Assembly: GCA_035578905.1 (NCBI GenBank)
Contig: JAQJVL010000059.1
Location: 682,001 to 746,000 of the forward strand
Source: Stictocephala bisonia
Lineage: Eukaryota; Arthropoda; Insecta; Hemiptera; Membracidae
Reading direction: 5' to 3'
DNA: 64,000 bases
Position 1 is the stretch's first letter, and each line of letters starts with the position of its first letter. This document shows positions 33,536 through 44,774 of this stretch, piece after piece. The notes below the pieces were generated by a model. It was not told the DNA's origin. It saw nothing but the letters and a program-made list of their open reading frames with translations, and searched no databases. The translations under genes and the position numbers were made by a program.

Positions 33536-35116
33536 ACACATATTTATATATGCGATATTCTCACCTATCTAGATATCTAGGTCATAGAGTAAGTATAAAT
33601 ATAGTTATAAAATAGTTGGTCACTCAACCGGAAATAAGCCAGGAATTTGGGATACTGTGAAAAAACCGGGTATAAGCTGTGAATTTCTTGGTGAACCTGG
33701 GAAAACCGTAATATTTCAGTTCATGTGTATAAATAAATTATAATGACAAAGCCTGAATACTAAAATAGTTTTTATTTTTTGTTATGAGTATACAAATTAT
33801 AAGCCGATCAAACGTTTTTTCTAGAAATTTGTCATCTATAAGAACAAACACTCTGGTTTTAACTTTACTATTCCTATTTATTTTTCAGTCGCGGTTGTTG
33901 AAACAAGAACTTCACGTCTTTTAAATCTGTAAGTGGCCAGTGGAATAGGCTGTAATAATCTGAATATGGTCGTCTGGACCAACCTTATTAATAGCATTTG
34001 ATTAATTTCAATGAAGCCTCTTAGTCATTTTGAAATTCTATAAAATCTAAATTAATGTTTGAGCTTATTTTAGATAACCATCATGCAACGTAAATTGTTG
34101 AATGAATAACAAGTTTTTATTTCATTTAATTTTTATGTAATTATCTTGCAAAATCATTTCACAGCTTTTATTTGAAACTGGTAATATTTTATTGAATTCG
34201 GTTTTATTTGAAAACATTTTTCAGTACACAATGAAAAAATATGTTATTAAAATGGAAAATGAGTAATTTTGTACAGTTTCACATACTAAGCCTATTATAC
34301 AGCTTTTTATGTTTAGGATTTTGAATAATAATTTGTTTTATATTTTTACAACATATCTAATTTTTAAATTTAACTTTAGAACTTTTTCATTTTAGATTTT
34401 ACAAAGCATAAAATCTTGACATTTTTTATTGGTAAGTATGGAATATAGCGGTCCCATCTGATGTTCAGGATTTTTTTAAACTAGTCAATATCAACTCCAC
34501 AAACATGAATCCATAGAAATGTTTAGGTGGAAGTACCGATTTTTGACAAAAAAAAAGAAAACCTTTTTACATCAAACGCTATGTATGATGTAAAAATACA
34601 TGTTACTTTTTTTACAAAGTATAAAACCAAGATACCTTTATCTTGGTTTTATTCTCCTGAACACGAATATAACATGAAACTATTCATTAGACATATAATA
34701 ACTAAGATATTCAACAAAAGAGTGTGTTAGGTTAGGTTCTGTTAGGTTATATTAGTAGTAAGTACTCTTGAAGAATCTTTAGCTTGTTTTTGTATTAATT
34801 ATTATATTTTATGATTTCTTGATTATCATATTACAGTATATATTTATGCACCAACAAGTTATGCCTGAGAATCTAAAACTAACCCAAAATAAGTGCAATA
34901 TAGTACATGTATTTAAACTATACTCAGAACAAAAGGATTCTCAAAGTAGTTATATATATTATCTTACATTTCACTTGTTTGTAGTTATTACATTTTACAT
35001 GCCAAGTTCAATTTGGTGAACAATAGCATTCTACACTTTAGAAAAATAGTGTTAAGGATTAGAGTTTTTACTGTTGTTATTATTTGTGTATTTATGCTTT
35101 TTTTTTCTTTTCACAG
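33536..35116. other. Intron, no gene recognised
   Basis: AT-rich sequence. TTAGG-like runs (GTTAGGTTAGGTTCTGTTAG) occur at about 34726-34746. It ends in a pyrimidine tract (TTTTTTTTCTTTTCACAG) that forms the acceptor of exon 4. Confidence 0.5.
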
Positions 35117-36044
35117 GATTCTGAATTTCACATAGTGACCAAAAAGCATAGGAAGAAGAAGAGACGAGCAGTGGTTAGGACAGGGAGTGAGCGAGTGGGA
35201 GCCAAGCCAGTATTCAGTGCTCATGATCGCACTTTGGAATACAGGCATTCCCACGAATCTGGCATTGCACCCCAGCCCCGCCGGAAATCTGCCTCCTCTG
35301 TACCACCATCAGATAAATCTGACAGTTCTGACTTGGACAGTGTTCACTCTTTACCAGTATCCTCAACCAGAGCGAGGACGAGAGTGGGCAAAAGCTCAGT
35401 GTCAGGGGGGTCAACTCCTCAAGCGTCCTATGCAGACATTGCTAAAACTGTCGGTTCCTCTCAAGATATGGATAGAGGAAAGTGCCTCCCGGACTATTAT
35501 TGTGCTAACTCCAAATCATCTATGTTACCTTCATCGTCTTTACTTAAGAAAGATGCAATGACTGATACCACATGTGATAAGCCCACTCTTGTCGACGACG
35601 AGTACCCGCCACTACCTGTTGACATGTTATTAGACAGTTACATCAAGCCTGAATGTGTGACATACAGAGACAATAAAATGTCAGAAGAAAGAGTGATTTT
35701 AAAGACTGTGCCCGTAAAAACTGTGATACCCATTTCCATTACTGAAAGTAAAAATGTTCCTGATTCCTATGATGTACCCTCTTCTTGTGTTAAGAACTTA
35801 GTCTCTAATTGGAATAGTAAAAGACCACCTGTGATTTTAGTCAATGAACCTACAATAACACCTCCAATATTAACTGAACTTACTTTTGGCTTTGAAGTGA
35901 ACCAACAACTGTTAGAAAGTGACAATGCAGTGTGCAATCTAGACAGTGTTATTTCTTCTACACCTACGAACCCCTCTAGACCATCACAATCAACGGCTGC
36001 CAGGGAATCTTTCTTAGATAGGATTATTGACTATCATAATTCAG
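35117..36044 (+). CDS. Host gene, exon 4 of 5 visible (928 nt)
   Basis: The acceptor is TCTTTTCACAG and the donor is TTCAG/GTATGT after 36044. The exon enters in phase 0 and leaves after one base. It encodes DSEFHIVTKKHRKKKRRAVV, a likely basic nuclear-localisation or nucleic-acid-binding stretch, then RRKSASSVPPSDKSDSSDLD, TPQASYADIAKTVGSSQD and LVDDEYPPLPVDML, then RPPVILVNEPTITPPILTEL leading to LTFGFEVNQQLL, and DRIIDYHN at the end. Short conserved-looking motifs separated by Ser-rich linkers suggest a disordered adaptor. I do not recognise the family. The frame continues past the donor to a stop at 36101-36103, which would give a truncated protein if the intron were retained. A hAT element begins 32 bp into the intron. 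Confidence 0.9.
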
Positions 36045-36076
36045 GTATGTATCATAGAAAGTATGTTAATTATTTT

Positions 36077-38619
36077 TTGGGTTGTGCGAGTAGTGATTTT
36101 TGAGTTCGAGTCGAGTATTTGGCATTTTCGAGCGAGTATTTACAGAAAGATTTCCTGTTCACCCAAGACAACTGTAAAAGGCAGACACAATCCTAAGCCT
36201 ATGTTAAGTTTTGCCAGATTCGTAAATATATACATCTAAACTGAACACAATAATTTTGATTTTTTGTTTGTAACTGTAACATTTGATAAATAAAACTTTT
36301 TACTTTTATTTATCAATGCCACATAAAAATGCCTTCCTACATTTTTATGTTGCATTGTTTTGCTTAACCTTTTTCCTTTTTTCATAACTAATATTATGTA
36401 AGAAATTAAGAAAGTATATTACTAATGGAAACAACGTGGATTATAAAGATTTAATCTGTTCACTCATATCACAGATAAGATTTTCTATGGAAGCCAATTT
36501 TACTGTTTCACAGCCGGGCGATATGTTTATCTGGTGGTTCAGTTCAAAGTGTACCGTGAAAACGTAGTGAGGCTTGTTGGCAAAAGTTGTATCCAACCAA
36601 ACTGATGCTAAAATTCAGGCATCATCGCCAAATGCAGTCATTTGCTTTGAGAAATGCCTCCTCTCAACAAAAAAATGATTGTGTACACGCCAAGAAGAGT
36701 GGATCTGTATTCTGTGGGTATTTAATTCAGTAATAACAAGGTTACAACTAACCGGAAATAAGCTCTGAATTATATAACCAAATTTCAAAAGCTGGATTAC
36801 AAGGACTGTAGTTCAATCAATTGATAATAATAACTAAGCAGGTTTACTAAAAATGAATTTTAAAGTTGCTTAGGATGAATTAGTTTTTAAATTATGATCG
36901 GTAATGAAATATGTGCAACTTGAAACTACTTCAATACATGAGGCTACACTGAACAAAAGATAAATAATTATGTCATAACGAGAAATTCATAAAAACCTGG
37001 TGTAATCGAATGAAAACCATAGACGTAGTAGGCTAATATAATAGGTCTAGCCGATATTGGCGACGAGATGCAGTCTGAAATATCAGCTAAGTGCCAACTA
37101 GTGATACAGTGAAGATTGTGGGCAGCTAAACTATAAACTTATGAATAAAAAACAAGACGTTTGATAAGGCTTCGGTTCAGTAAAAATGATTTTCCGAATC
37201 TCTAAATTCGTCGTATTTTGTTTAGAAAAAAGTCTTCCAACATGTTTCTCCCTCACTTTGGTTGATTCGTGATTGTTTTACAATTTACATCGACATTTTG
37301 GGCAGCTAAACTATAAACTTATGAATAAAAAATGAGACGTTTGATAAGGCTTCGTTTCAGTAAAAATTATTTTCCGAATCTCTAAATTCGCCGGAAGACG
37401 TTTTGTTTAGAAAAGGTCTTCCAACATGTTTCTCCCGCACTTGGGTTGATTCGTGATTGTTTTACAGTTTACATCGATGTCAGTGTGAACAGGGGACCTC
37501 GATTATCGTAAAAAAATTATCGTACTTTACCACCTTTTACACTCCAACTGTGTTATTGTCTAACCTAGTCAGAAAACCGTTCAACAATTTGACAGGAAAA
37601 AATATCATATGCGCAAATATTACACACAGTTTTGGCGATCTAAGGCGTTTTCAGAATAATAATTAATAGACGTTTGCCACGGATATATATATATATATCT
37701 ATTTTTTATTTGACGAAAATAAATCAATAATGTTGTGTCACACACTGCTAGAACGCCATTACCATATTTTATATGATACGATACAGTATTTTCTTACGTC
37801 AAATCATTGGACGATTCCCTGCTCAGATTAAAAACAAAATAGACCTCAATCGACTCGCAAGAAATATACGATAATTTCATTTCCGAAAAGGAGCTGAACG
37901 GTTCCTTGCACGTATGTATACTACAACCGAGATAAACTTTCACCTAGAAAAGATGAGAAGTTTGATTCTTGGGATGTAAAGTGACCCATTTTCGGGACCC
38001 TTTTGATTGAACGGTATTATTGATATGAACGAAAATATGCATAGTTTCCACGGTGCACTGACTATTAGATTTGTATTGGTAACAGGTCTTTTTGAGCATC
38101 TTGAACCGGATCTCTAGTCCCCTTTCTTGGGTCATAAAGACACTAACCAGCACTTCTGTTTTATTCACGCTATTTTAGGTTAGGTTACAAGTGACTAGTA
38201 GACTCGACAACCAACATTTGTGATTGCTACCACGGTAACTATTTACAGTGATCGCTACCTTCCCAGCTCTGTTGATCACTTTGAACTGAACTAGTTAAAA
38301 TCATAATGAACGAACTCGTTCACTATGTCGACTAGTTTATTTAACTGTCGTCGTGTACTACCTATTGTTAGGCGTATTGTTTATAATTACACGTACTAAA
38401 CTGATAACGTATGATTAAGGGTAAAATAAAACACAAACATTTTTTATTGATAACTTATAAAACTGTTTACTCTTAAAACTAAATTAAGATGTAAATATGA
38501 TATTTCGTGAAATACAACTACTCGATCGAACTTCGAGTAGTTTCGGGAGCTTCGAGCCGAGTTCAAGTAGTAAAATACTCGATCAAATACTTAAAGTTTC
38601 AAGTACTCGCACACCCCTA
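36077..38619. mobile_element. Non-autonomous hAT-like element with 8-bp target duplication
   Basis: ATTATTTT occurs exactly on both sides (36069-36076, 38620-38627). The termini are TTGGGTTGTGCGAGTA and, on the other strand, TAGGGGTGTGCGAGTA. Subterminal sequence has repeated GAGTCGAGTATT / TCGAGTAG blocks at both ends. It is 2543 bp with no transposase that I can recognise. It contains a 180-bp tandem duplication (37120-37479) and a short TA run at 37685. The 8-bp duplication is typical of hAT. Confidence 0.8.
37120..37479. repeat. Tandem duplication, 2 copies of about 180 bp
   Basis: GGGCAGCTAAACTATAAACT starts at 37120 and again at 37300. The copies run through TTGTTTTACARTTTACATCG with a few substitutions and short indels (for example GTCGTATT versus GCCGGAAGACG). 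It lies inside the hAT-like element. Confidence 0.9.
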
Positions 38620-38627
38620 ATTATTTT

Positions 38628-39478
38628 ACCAATGCTCAATCCTGCTTTCTACAGTGTAAGTAGTCAAGACAATATTGAAGCAGATCATTAATGTAAAGAA
38701 AACAGAATGCTAACCAAATATTGTTCCTTTTCTGTAGAAATTACTTCGCACTGAATGCCACAAAGGATGCTTCATTTAATAGCTGATTATTGTAACACAT
38801 AAACTTGTACAATAATTAGCACATAAAATTATCTTCTTTAAATAGATCAATTAAGCAAGGAACTGGAAATTATTTTAGAACAACAATTAATCAGCCCAGG
38901 AAAAACAAAAATATTTTTTTGATGAATTGTATAAGAACTCTTAGGAAGATACAGTAATAAAGATGAGTTTCTGTTAAAAAATACAATTCTAATATAAATA
39001 TATGTTAACGACAACCCTACAAATCAGTGGCAAATGAGTTTAGTATTTGTTTGTGTCAATTCAGTAAAATGTTTGTAAAACTAACCCGGATCTGTTCGGT
39101 AAAATATTTGTAAAACTATTACTGACTGCAATCCGCCAAATCGCTTCAAACTTGTTGTTGAAGTTTACTAGTACATATGTCAGTATAAAAAAATATCCTT
39201 AGTTACATAAATGTAAAATTGAAATCAACCATAGATTTTGTCTTGAAGTAAAACAAAAACAGTCACAAAAAACACGATACACCGAACAACTTTATTAATT
39301 TTTAACAATTAAAGAAAGGACTGGCCTGTAAAAACACATGTGCACAAACATAGCCACGTAGCAGTAGTAGTTAGACTCACTACTACTACTTACCCGTGGA
39401 CACTATACTATGTTGTTCTGTGCTCGCTGACCCACCACACCAAGCAATATTTATGTTTTAGAGCACATTACTACCATA
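38628..39478. other. Intron, no gene recognised
   Basis: AT-rich. The segment GTTTGTAAAACTAACCCGGA and a related AATATTTGTAAAACTATTAC form a loose local repeat near 39070-39120. No coding sequence is supported. Confidence 0.5.
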
Positions 39479-39758
39479 TTAACCCATTGTGGGCAAAAAA
39501 CCCAGCATGTGTATCCTGTTTAATGGGTTGGAGGTTGAAAGACGTATAACCTGCATCGTAGGTCTTCGTATATTCAAACTAGTTTAAGTTTTAAGATATT
39601 AGACTATAAAACGTATATAATGATATTTTACAATTATAAATAAATGCAGTAGGTTAAACCAGCGGTTCTCAAAGTGTGGGGCGCGACCCCCAAGGGGGGC
39701 GCAATGAAAGCTCAGGGGGGCCGGCAGATTTAATAAAAATTATTTTAATTTACTTGCA

Positions 39759-40250
39759 CAGGATGTCCACGCAACCGGGATATCGGGAAAATCGGGAATC
39801 AGCCGGTAATTTTGAGCAAAAACGTAAAAATGTCATCATTTATCATTTAGCGTAAATAAATACATTAAGAAATTTTCTAAAATATGCGCCGAAAACACAC
39901 ATAAAATAAAGTTAAACCCAAATGAGTTCGCAGTGCGAGGGAGAAGGAGGGTGCAGACGAGAAGGGAGTGGTCAAGGGGGGAGTGACTTTGACAGAACCG
40001 TCACGTTTGTTCATTGTGTTGTTGACGTAACTCCCGCATCGCGATATGTTGTTGAAATCGGTCGCATTTCTATCATTCCAGCCTTTTTTATTTGTCATGC
40101 CTTGAGGAATAAAAGAACATTTTTAACAACATTTTTTACTTGTTGGGACAATAAAGGTATTATAAGGGAGCCCAATAATTTATTTGAAAATACCGGGCAA
40201 AATCGGGAAAACCCCGGGAATAGGAAAATTAGTTTTAGGTGGCCAACCTG
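39759..40250. mobile_element. MITE, CAGG-TGTCCA family, 5-bp target duplication, nested in hAT
   Basis: TTGCA flanks both sides exactly (39754-39758, 40251-40255). The termini are CAGGATGTCCAC and, inverted, CAGGTTGGCCAC. Subterminal blocks (CCGGGATATCGGGAAAATCG; AATCGGGAAAACCCCGGGAA) echo the GTCAGGGAAAA blocks of the element at 28233-28901. No coding capacity. Confidence 0.8.
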
Positions 40251-40675
40251 TTGCAATATTAATTATATAGCAAACTTTTTATTTTAGAGATTACAATTGC
40301 ATAGTTTTTAGTCACGTCATAAAGTGCCGAACATTTTATGTATCATTTTTTTGTTCATCGGCAGAAAAACAATGTGCGTGAAACCAACTCGTTTTATACA
40401 CCGCGGAAGTACGATTGTGACCGATTGCCCCCGAACCTTCCCGAAGCCCCCACTCCTACCCCTACTGCCAATGCGTCGTGACCACTCCACTTCAGTCAAA
40501 GTCAGAGAGTCAGCGCAGTTCCACGTGTTTAACATAGCAGTTCTCCTTTTTTGTGATTCTTTTAATTGATTCTTAAGTTCTATCATTGTTTGCTTAAGTT
40601 TTTTGTTAAGTACAAGTGTATATATTTACAAACTAACATTAACTGTTGGTGGCTAGTTATTAATAACCTATCGAA

Positions 40676-42579
40676 ATGAAAAGATTTCTTGTGCCAAGTG
40701 GGGAATCATCAGTGAAGGCAGGTACGAGTAGTGGCACCAGTGACAGTCAAGGTCAAATGGAGGATTCCTGCGACACCGCAAGTGCTACCACTCCTTCTTC
40801 AAGTGGACCAAGCGTAGCCAAATTACGCAAGTATGATGAGAGGTATTTATCATTAGGTTTTACAAAAACAACCATAAATGGCCAAGAACGGCCCCAGTGT
40901 GTGATCTGTTTAGCTGTCCTGGCCTCTGACAGCATGAAACCTAACAAACTTAAGAGACATCTTGACACTAAACATGGAAATATCGCAAGCTAACCTAGAG
41001 AGTTTTTTGAACGAAAACTTAATAGTGTTACATCCAGAAAAAATGCCTTTTACAGCATTACAAGTGTACCTTCAAAGGCTTTGATGGCATCTTATCAGGT
41101 TTCTTAAGAATAACTCATAATAAAAAAACCCACACTATTGGAGAAGACCTTATATTACCAGCAGCAATTGATATAGTTACAACTATGTTCGGAGAATCCA
41201 TGGGTCAACAGTTGAAGGCCATACCAATGTCAAATGATACGGTATCAAGACGTATAGCTGACATTTCGGAAGATCTTCAAGCTTAATTGATGGAAAAGGT
41301 GAAATATTCCCATTTTGCCCTACAAGTTGATGAAGCTACCGATGTTCATCGAGATGCACATTTAATATGTTATATAAGATTCGTCGATGGTGAGGCAATG
41401 CGGGAAGAGTTGTTGTTTTGTGAGAAGTTTTCAGCTGATACCACTGGTGAAACCATTTTCCAAATGATTGATACATTTTTGAAAGAAAATGACTTGTCTT
41501 GGCTCAAATGTGCAGGAATTTGCACAGATGGAGCTCGGGCTATGTCAGGAAAGTACACTGGACTTCGAGGGTTGATCAAAAAGGTAGCTCTAGAAGCTAG
41601 GTGGACACACTGCATAATTCACAGAGAGGCTTTAGCAGCAAAAGGTATGACCCCAGAACTTGATGCAGTTTTACATGTGGTCGTTAAAACAGTCAATTTC
41701 ATCAAAGGACAGCCTTTGAATTCTCGAGTTTTTAAGATACTCTGTGAAGATATGGGCTCAGAGCACACAGCTTTGCTGTTTCATACTGAAGCTCACTGGC
41801 TATCGAGAGGAAAGGCTTTAACCAGAATATTTGAGCTGAGACATGAAGTCCTTTTGCTTGATGAAAACCACCAAAACTCAAAGTTTTTCACTGACTCAGA
41901 TTTTTTACTGCAATTAGCATACATGGCAGATATCTTCGAGAAAATAAATGTACTGAACAAGTCTTTGCATAAAAAAGATGCAAACCTTCTGCAGTGGACT
42001 GAAAAGGTGAAAATCTTCATAAAGAAACTAACTTTGTACGAGGGTGGTCTAAAAGGTGACAATTTGGAGCTATTTCCTAACCTTAAAATCATTATTGAAG
42101 AAATGGAACTCAAAACTATTCCAAAACTTGCAAACAAATGCTTTCTGAAACACTTGGAAATCCTCAAAACGCGTTTTGAACAATATTTTGATGAGAACTT
42201 GGAAGGTTTGGCATGGATAAAAAACCCTTTCAAACCATCAGTTGACGAGTGCTCGCTCAATATGATGGAAAAAGAACAGCTCATTGACCTCCAAGGCGAC
42301 ACTGGGCTTGAAATGAGGTTCAAAGAATCTTCTCTCACAAGCTTCTGGATTGGTGCACAACAGGAACACCGAATGTTGAGTGAAAAGGCTTTGAAAATAC
42401 TCACTCCATTCGCAACCACTTATTCTTGTGAAACTGGGTTCTCTGCTCTAGCTGCCATGAAGAGTAAATATCGCTCAAGACTAGATGTGACCAAGGAACT
42501 TAGAGTAGCGTTATCAGAGCTGACACCACGTTTCACCAAAATATGTACAGGAAAAAAACAGGCACATCCTTCACACTAA
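40676..42579 (+). pseudogene. hAT transposase with BED zinc finger, few stops
   Basis: The N-terminus (40676-40990) is MKRFLVPSGESS, a Ser/Thr-rich linker, then a BED-type finger CVICLAVLASDSMKPNKLKR with HLDTKH supplying the histidines. A TAA at 40991 breaks the frame; further stops and a frame change lie near 41104-41115, and another TAA lies at 41284-41286. From 41287 the RNase-H-like core is open for 430 codons: HFALQVDEATDVHRDAHL (catalytic Asp), CAGICTDGARAMSGKYTGLR (second Asp), the helical insertion, and the C-terminal dimerisation block KILTPFATTYSCETGFSALA followed by KYRSRLDVTKELRVALS. It is closest in style to the ZBED5/SCAND3-type transposases. Two of the stops replace positions where CAA would fit, so single C-to-T changes could explain them. 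Confidence 0.9.
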
Positions 42580-42994
42580 AGCTCTATTTATATATGTTCT
42601 TCTTTTTTAGTCATAAATAACAATTATTTACTAAAGTAGCTGAAAAACTAAATAAATTGTAATTGTTTGTATATTATTTGTTCTTTGATTACGATTAAAC
42701 CAATTGCCCCATAGAATGATCAAAACTTAATTAAATAAAAACTCAGTATAAAATCCAAAAGCGACCCACTTATAATACAATTGTACGATTACATGTAGGG
42801 GGGTCTCCGCTTACAGCTGGATTATGCAGGGGGGGCTCGATGTAGAAAGTTTGAGAACCGCTGGGTTAAACAATTGAAACACGCAGAATCTCAGTGTGCG
42901 GCAGGCTGTACATGTACGTTAACACGAGAAATAACACCGAGACCGGGTGCTAGGCCCAGCGAGTTGTGACTTTTCATCACCCGCAATGGGTTAA

Positions 42995-43719
42995 CTGTTT
43001 TACATAAACACAAAGTTCAAATTAAAAAAAAAAAAAAAAATAGCTCAGTTCCTAAAAGGCATTAATTCCAGTTTTCTTGCCAAAACCTCAAAGATGGAAA
43101 TGGGAGCTCTATTATACTCAAACTAAAATCCTTTTAACTCAGCTTACAATTCTTGTGTTACATTTTTAATTAAACTGACAACAATAAATATACGGTTGTA
43201 TATTTTTGGGAAATAATTGTTTTTACTAAAAGGTGAAATGAAAGGAAATCAACATCACTTGAGCCCACGGTCAATGCAAGCTCATCCAACTCACTAATAT
43301 ACTAACTTCTTTTCTCTTACCAGTACTTCTTTACTTAGTACTGTAAATTAAAAACTTTAAATGTTCCATCATGTTTTCTCTTGAAAATAGCATTTTTTCA
43401 ATCAAATACTTGCTAATTCAGGTGTCCAAACATTGCATACAATTTATTGTGAAAGCGGGGGTTTACTAGCAGACTTTCATTTTGGGAAGGGCGTGGGGTA
43501 CAGGACAGTATTGGAACCCCAGATATGTGTGATTAATGAATCTTTACTGTCTTTTTGCAAATATGGTACAATATACATAGTAAAAGAATATCTTAACAGC
43601 TTCTTTTACTATGTAGGGCATTTGGTATTATAATGCCCCTAGGAAAATATCAGAGATAGGTTCAATCAAGAAAATTCAAAACCAACTTTCTTTGCACCAA
43701 TGCATTCTCATATTACTTA
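42995..43719. other. Intron with an A-run; no gene recognised
   Basis: A 20-base poly-A stretch lies at about 43024-43041. No coding region or terminal repeats are supported. Confidence 0.5.
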
Positions 43720-43721
43720 TA

Positions 43722-44337
43722 CAGGGGTGCTGAAAAGTCTGGAGACGGTTTAATATTTATATTATTAATTAGGATAGCGAATTCAAACTTAAGAAATTTG
43801 ATTGTGAGCTAAAACCCTATTTTTTAAATGTTCTTACTGACTGTATACTCTCAATGGGGGACAGCCCATGAGGAGTCAGTAGCTAATTTTAAATGTAAAT
43901 GTAGGTTGATATGCACATCATTTTAAAAGGCTTGTAAAACAATTATTAGTGCTGCAAACCACACTTCTAAAGGATCATTAATTAAAAATGACAGTTATTG
44001 AAACATTTTTCAAATAAACCGTAACATTCAGCTGAAACTCTTTAAGTAGCTGAAGTCATTTTGAATTTCGACCTTTAAATAAATGGTCATTTTGAAGTGC
44101 AGTTCAGTATTCTTTTTGCTTGACCAGTCCTCTAAAATGATGTGCATATCAACCTATGCTTACATTTTAAAATATCTACTGACTTCGTATCGGTTGTCCT
44201 CCATTAAAGGCATAGAGTCAGTAAGAACATTATAAAATAGGTTTTTTAGCTTCAAACTAAATTTGCAAATTTTTAATCATCTAACCCAAATAAATAATAA
44301 AAATATTTAACAGTATCCAGACTTTTCACCAACCTCG
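43722..44337. mobile_element. Foldback MITE of mariner type, long inverted repeats
   Basis: It is flanked by TA (43720-43721, 44338-44339). The ends are CAGGGGTGCTGAAAAGTCTG and, inverted, CGAGGTTGGTGAAAAGTCTG. The arms pair over much of their length: GAGCTAAAACCCTATTTTTT on the left with AAATAGGTTTTTTAGCTTC on the right, and TTGATATGCACATCATTTTA on the left with AAAATGATGTGCATATCAA on the right. It is 616 bp and non-coding. Confidence 0.8.
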
Positions 44338-44339
44338 TA

Positions 44340-44774
44340 GAATCAGTATATTTAGTGCAACTTCTAAATTAAATCTTAGGTTAGGTTAAAGGGCACTAGG
44401 CCAGGAATTAATATATTCATTAGGATAGATAGGACATAACATGTTATTGAAAAAGTACTGTAACTTAATTCCATCTAACGTAAATGTCAGCAATACATTT
44501 TATATTGGGACTTGTCGAGTTGGCAATCTACTGCAAGTAGCTACATTAATCGTTATTTCATTATTTTATTAGTCACGGTGCCGGAACGAAACTGTTCCGA
44601 GCACTATCTTAAATTAATGTAGCTTTTCAATTTCAATAGTTTACATTACATGCGTGGTTTATTTTACATATTGAACACGATTTAATTAAATATGTCCAAA
44701 ATTGTCAGTCTTAGAACATAGTTAAATAAACTATGTAACTGCAAATGTATGTATATCCTTAACAATTCTTCCGA
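44340..44774. other. Intron, no gene recognised
   Basis: A TTAGG-like run (TTAGGTTAGGTTAAAGG) occurs near 44378. No other feature is supported. Confidence 0.5.

Larger units (their letters stand above)
39660..42863 (+). mobile_element. hAT element of the ZBED/Buster type, 3204 bp, perfect target duplication
   Basis: GGTTAAAC is duplicated exactly (39652-39659, 42864-42871). The terminal inverted repeat CAGCGGTTCTCAAA is perfect over 14 bp. Subterminal G-rich sequence (GGGGCGCGACCCCCAAGGGG) is typical of this group. The transposase is on the plus strand from 40676 to 42579. Another MITE (39759-40250) sits in its left untranslated region. The perfect ends and limited ORF damage suggest a fairly recent insertion. 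Confidence 0.92.
39483..42990. mobile_element. TTAA-flanked MITE split by the hAT insertion
   Basis: The flanking TTAA lies at 39479-39482 and 42991-42994. The ends CCCATTGTGGGC and, inverted, CCCATTGCGGGT match in 10 of the first 11 positions. Without the inserted hAT (39660-42863 plus an 8-bp duplication) the element would be about 296 bp. It is a piggyBac-like MITE with no coding capacity. Confidence 0.75.

Noticed and set aside
34726..34746. Interstitial telomere (TTAGG) array
   Set aside because: Only two or three TTAGG units occur in a row here and near 38175 and 44378; too short to call.
35187..35561. Second plus-strand and minus-strand frames within exon 4
   Set aside because: They overlap the main coding frame, which has matched splice phases; these are shadows.
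41370..42419. Minus-strand frames of 81 and 208 codons
   Set aside because: Antisense shadows of the hAT transposase.
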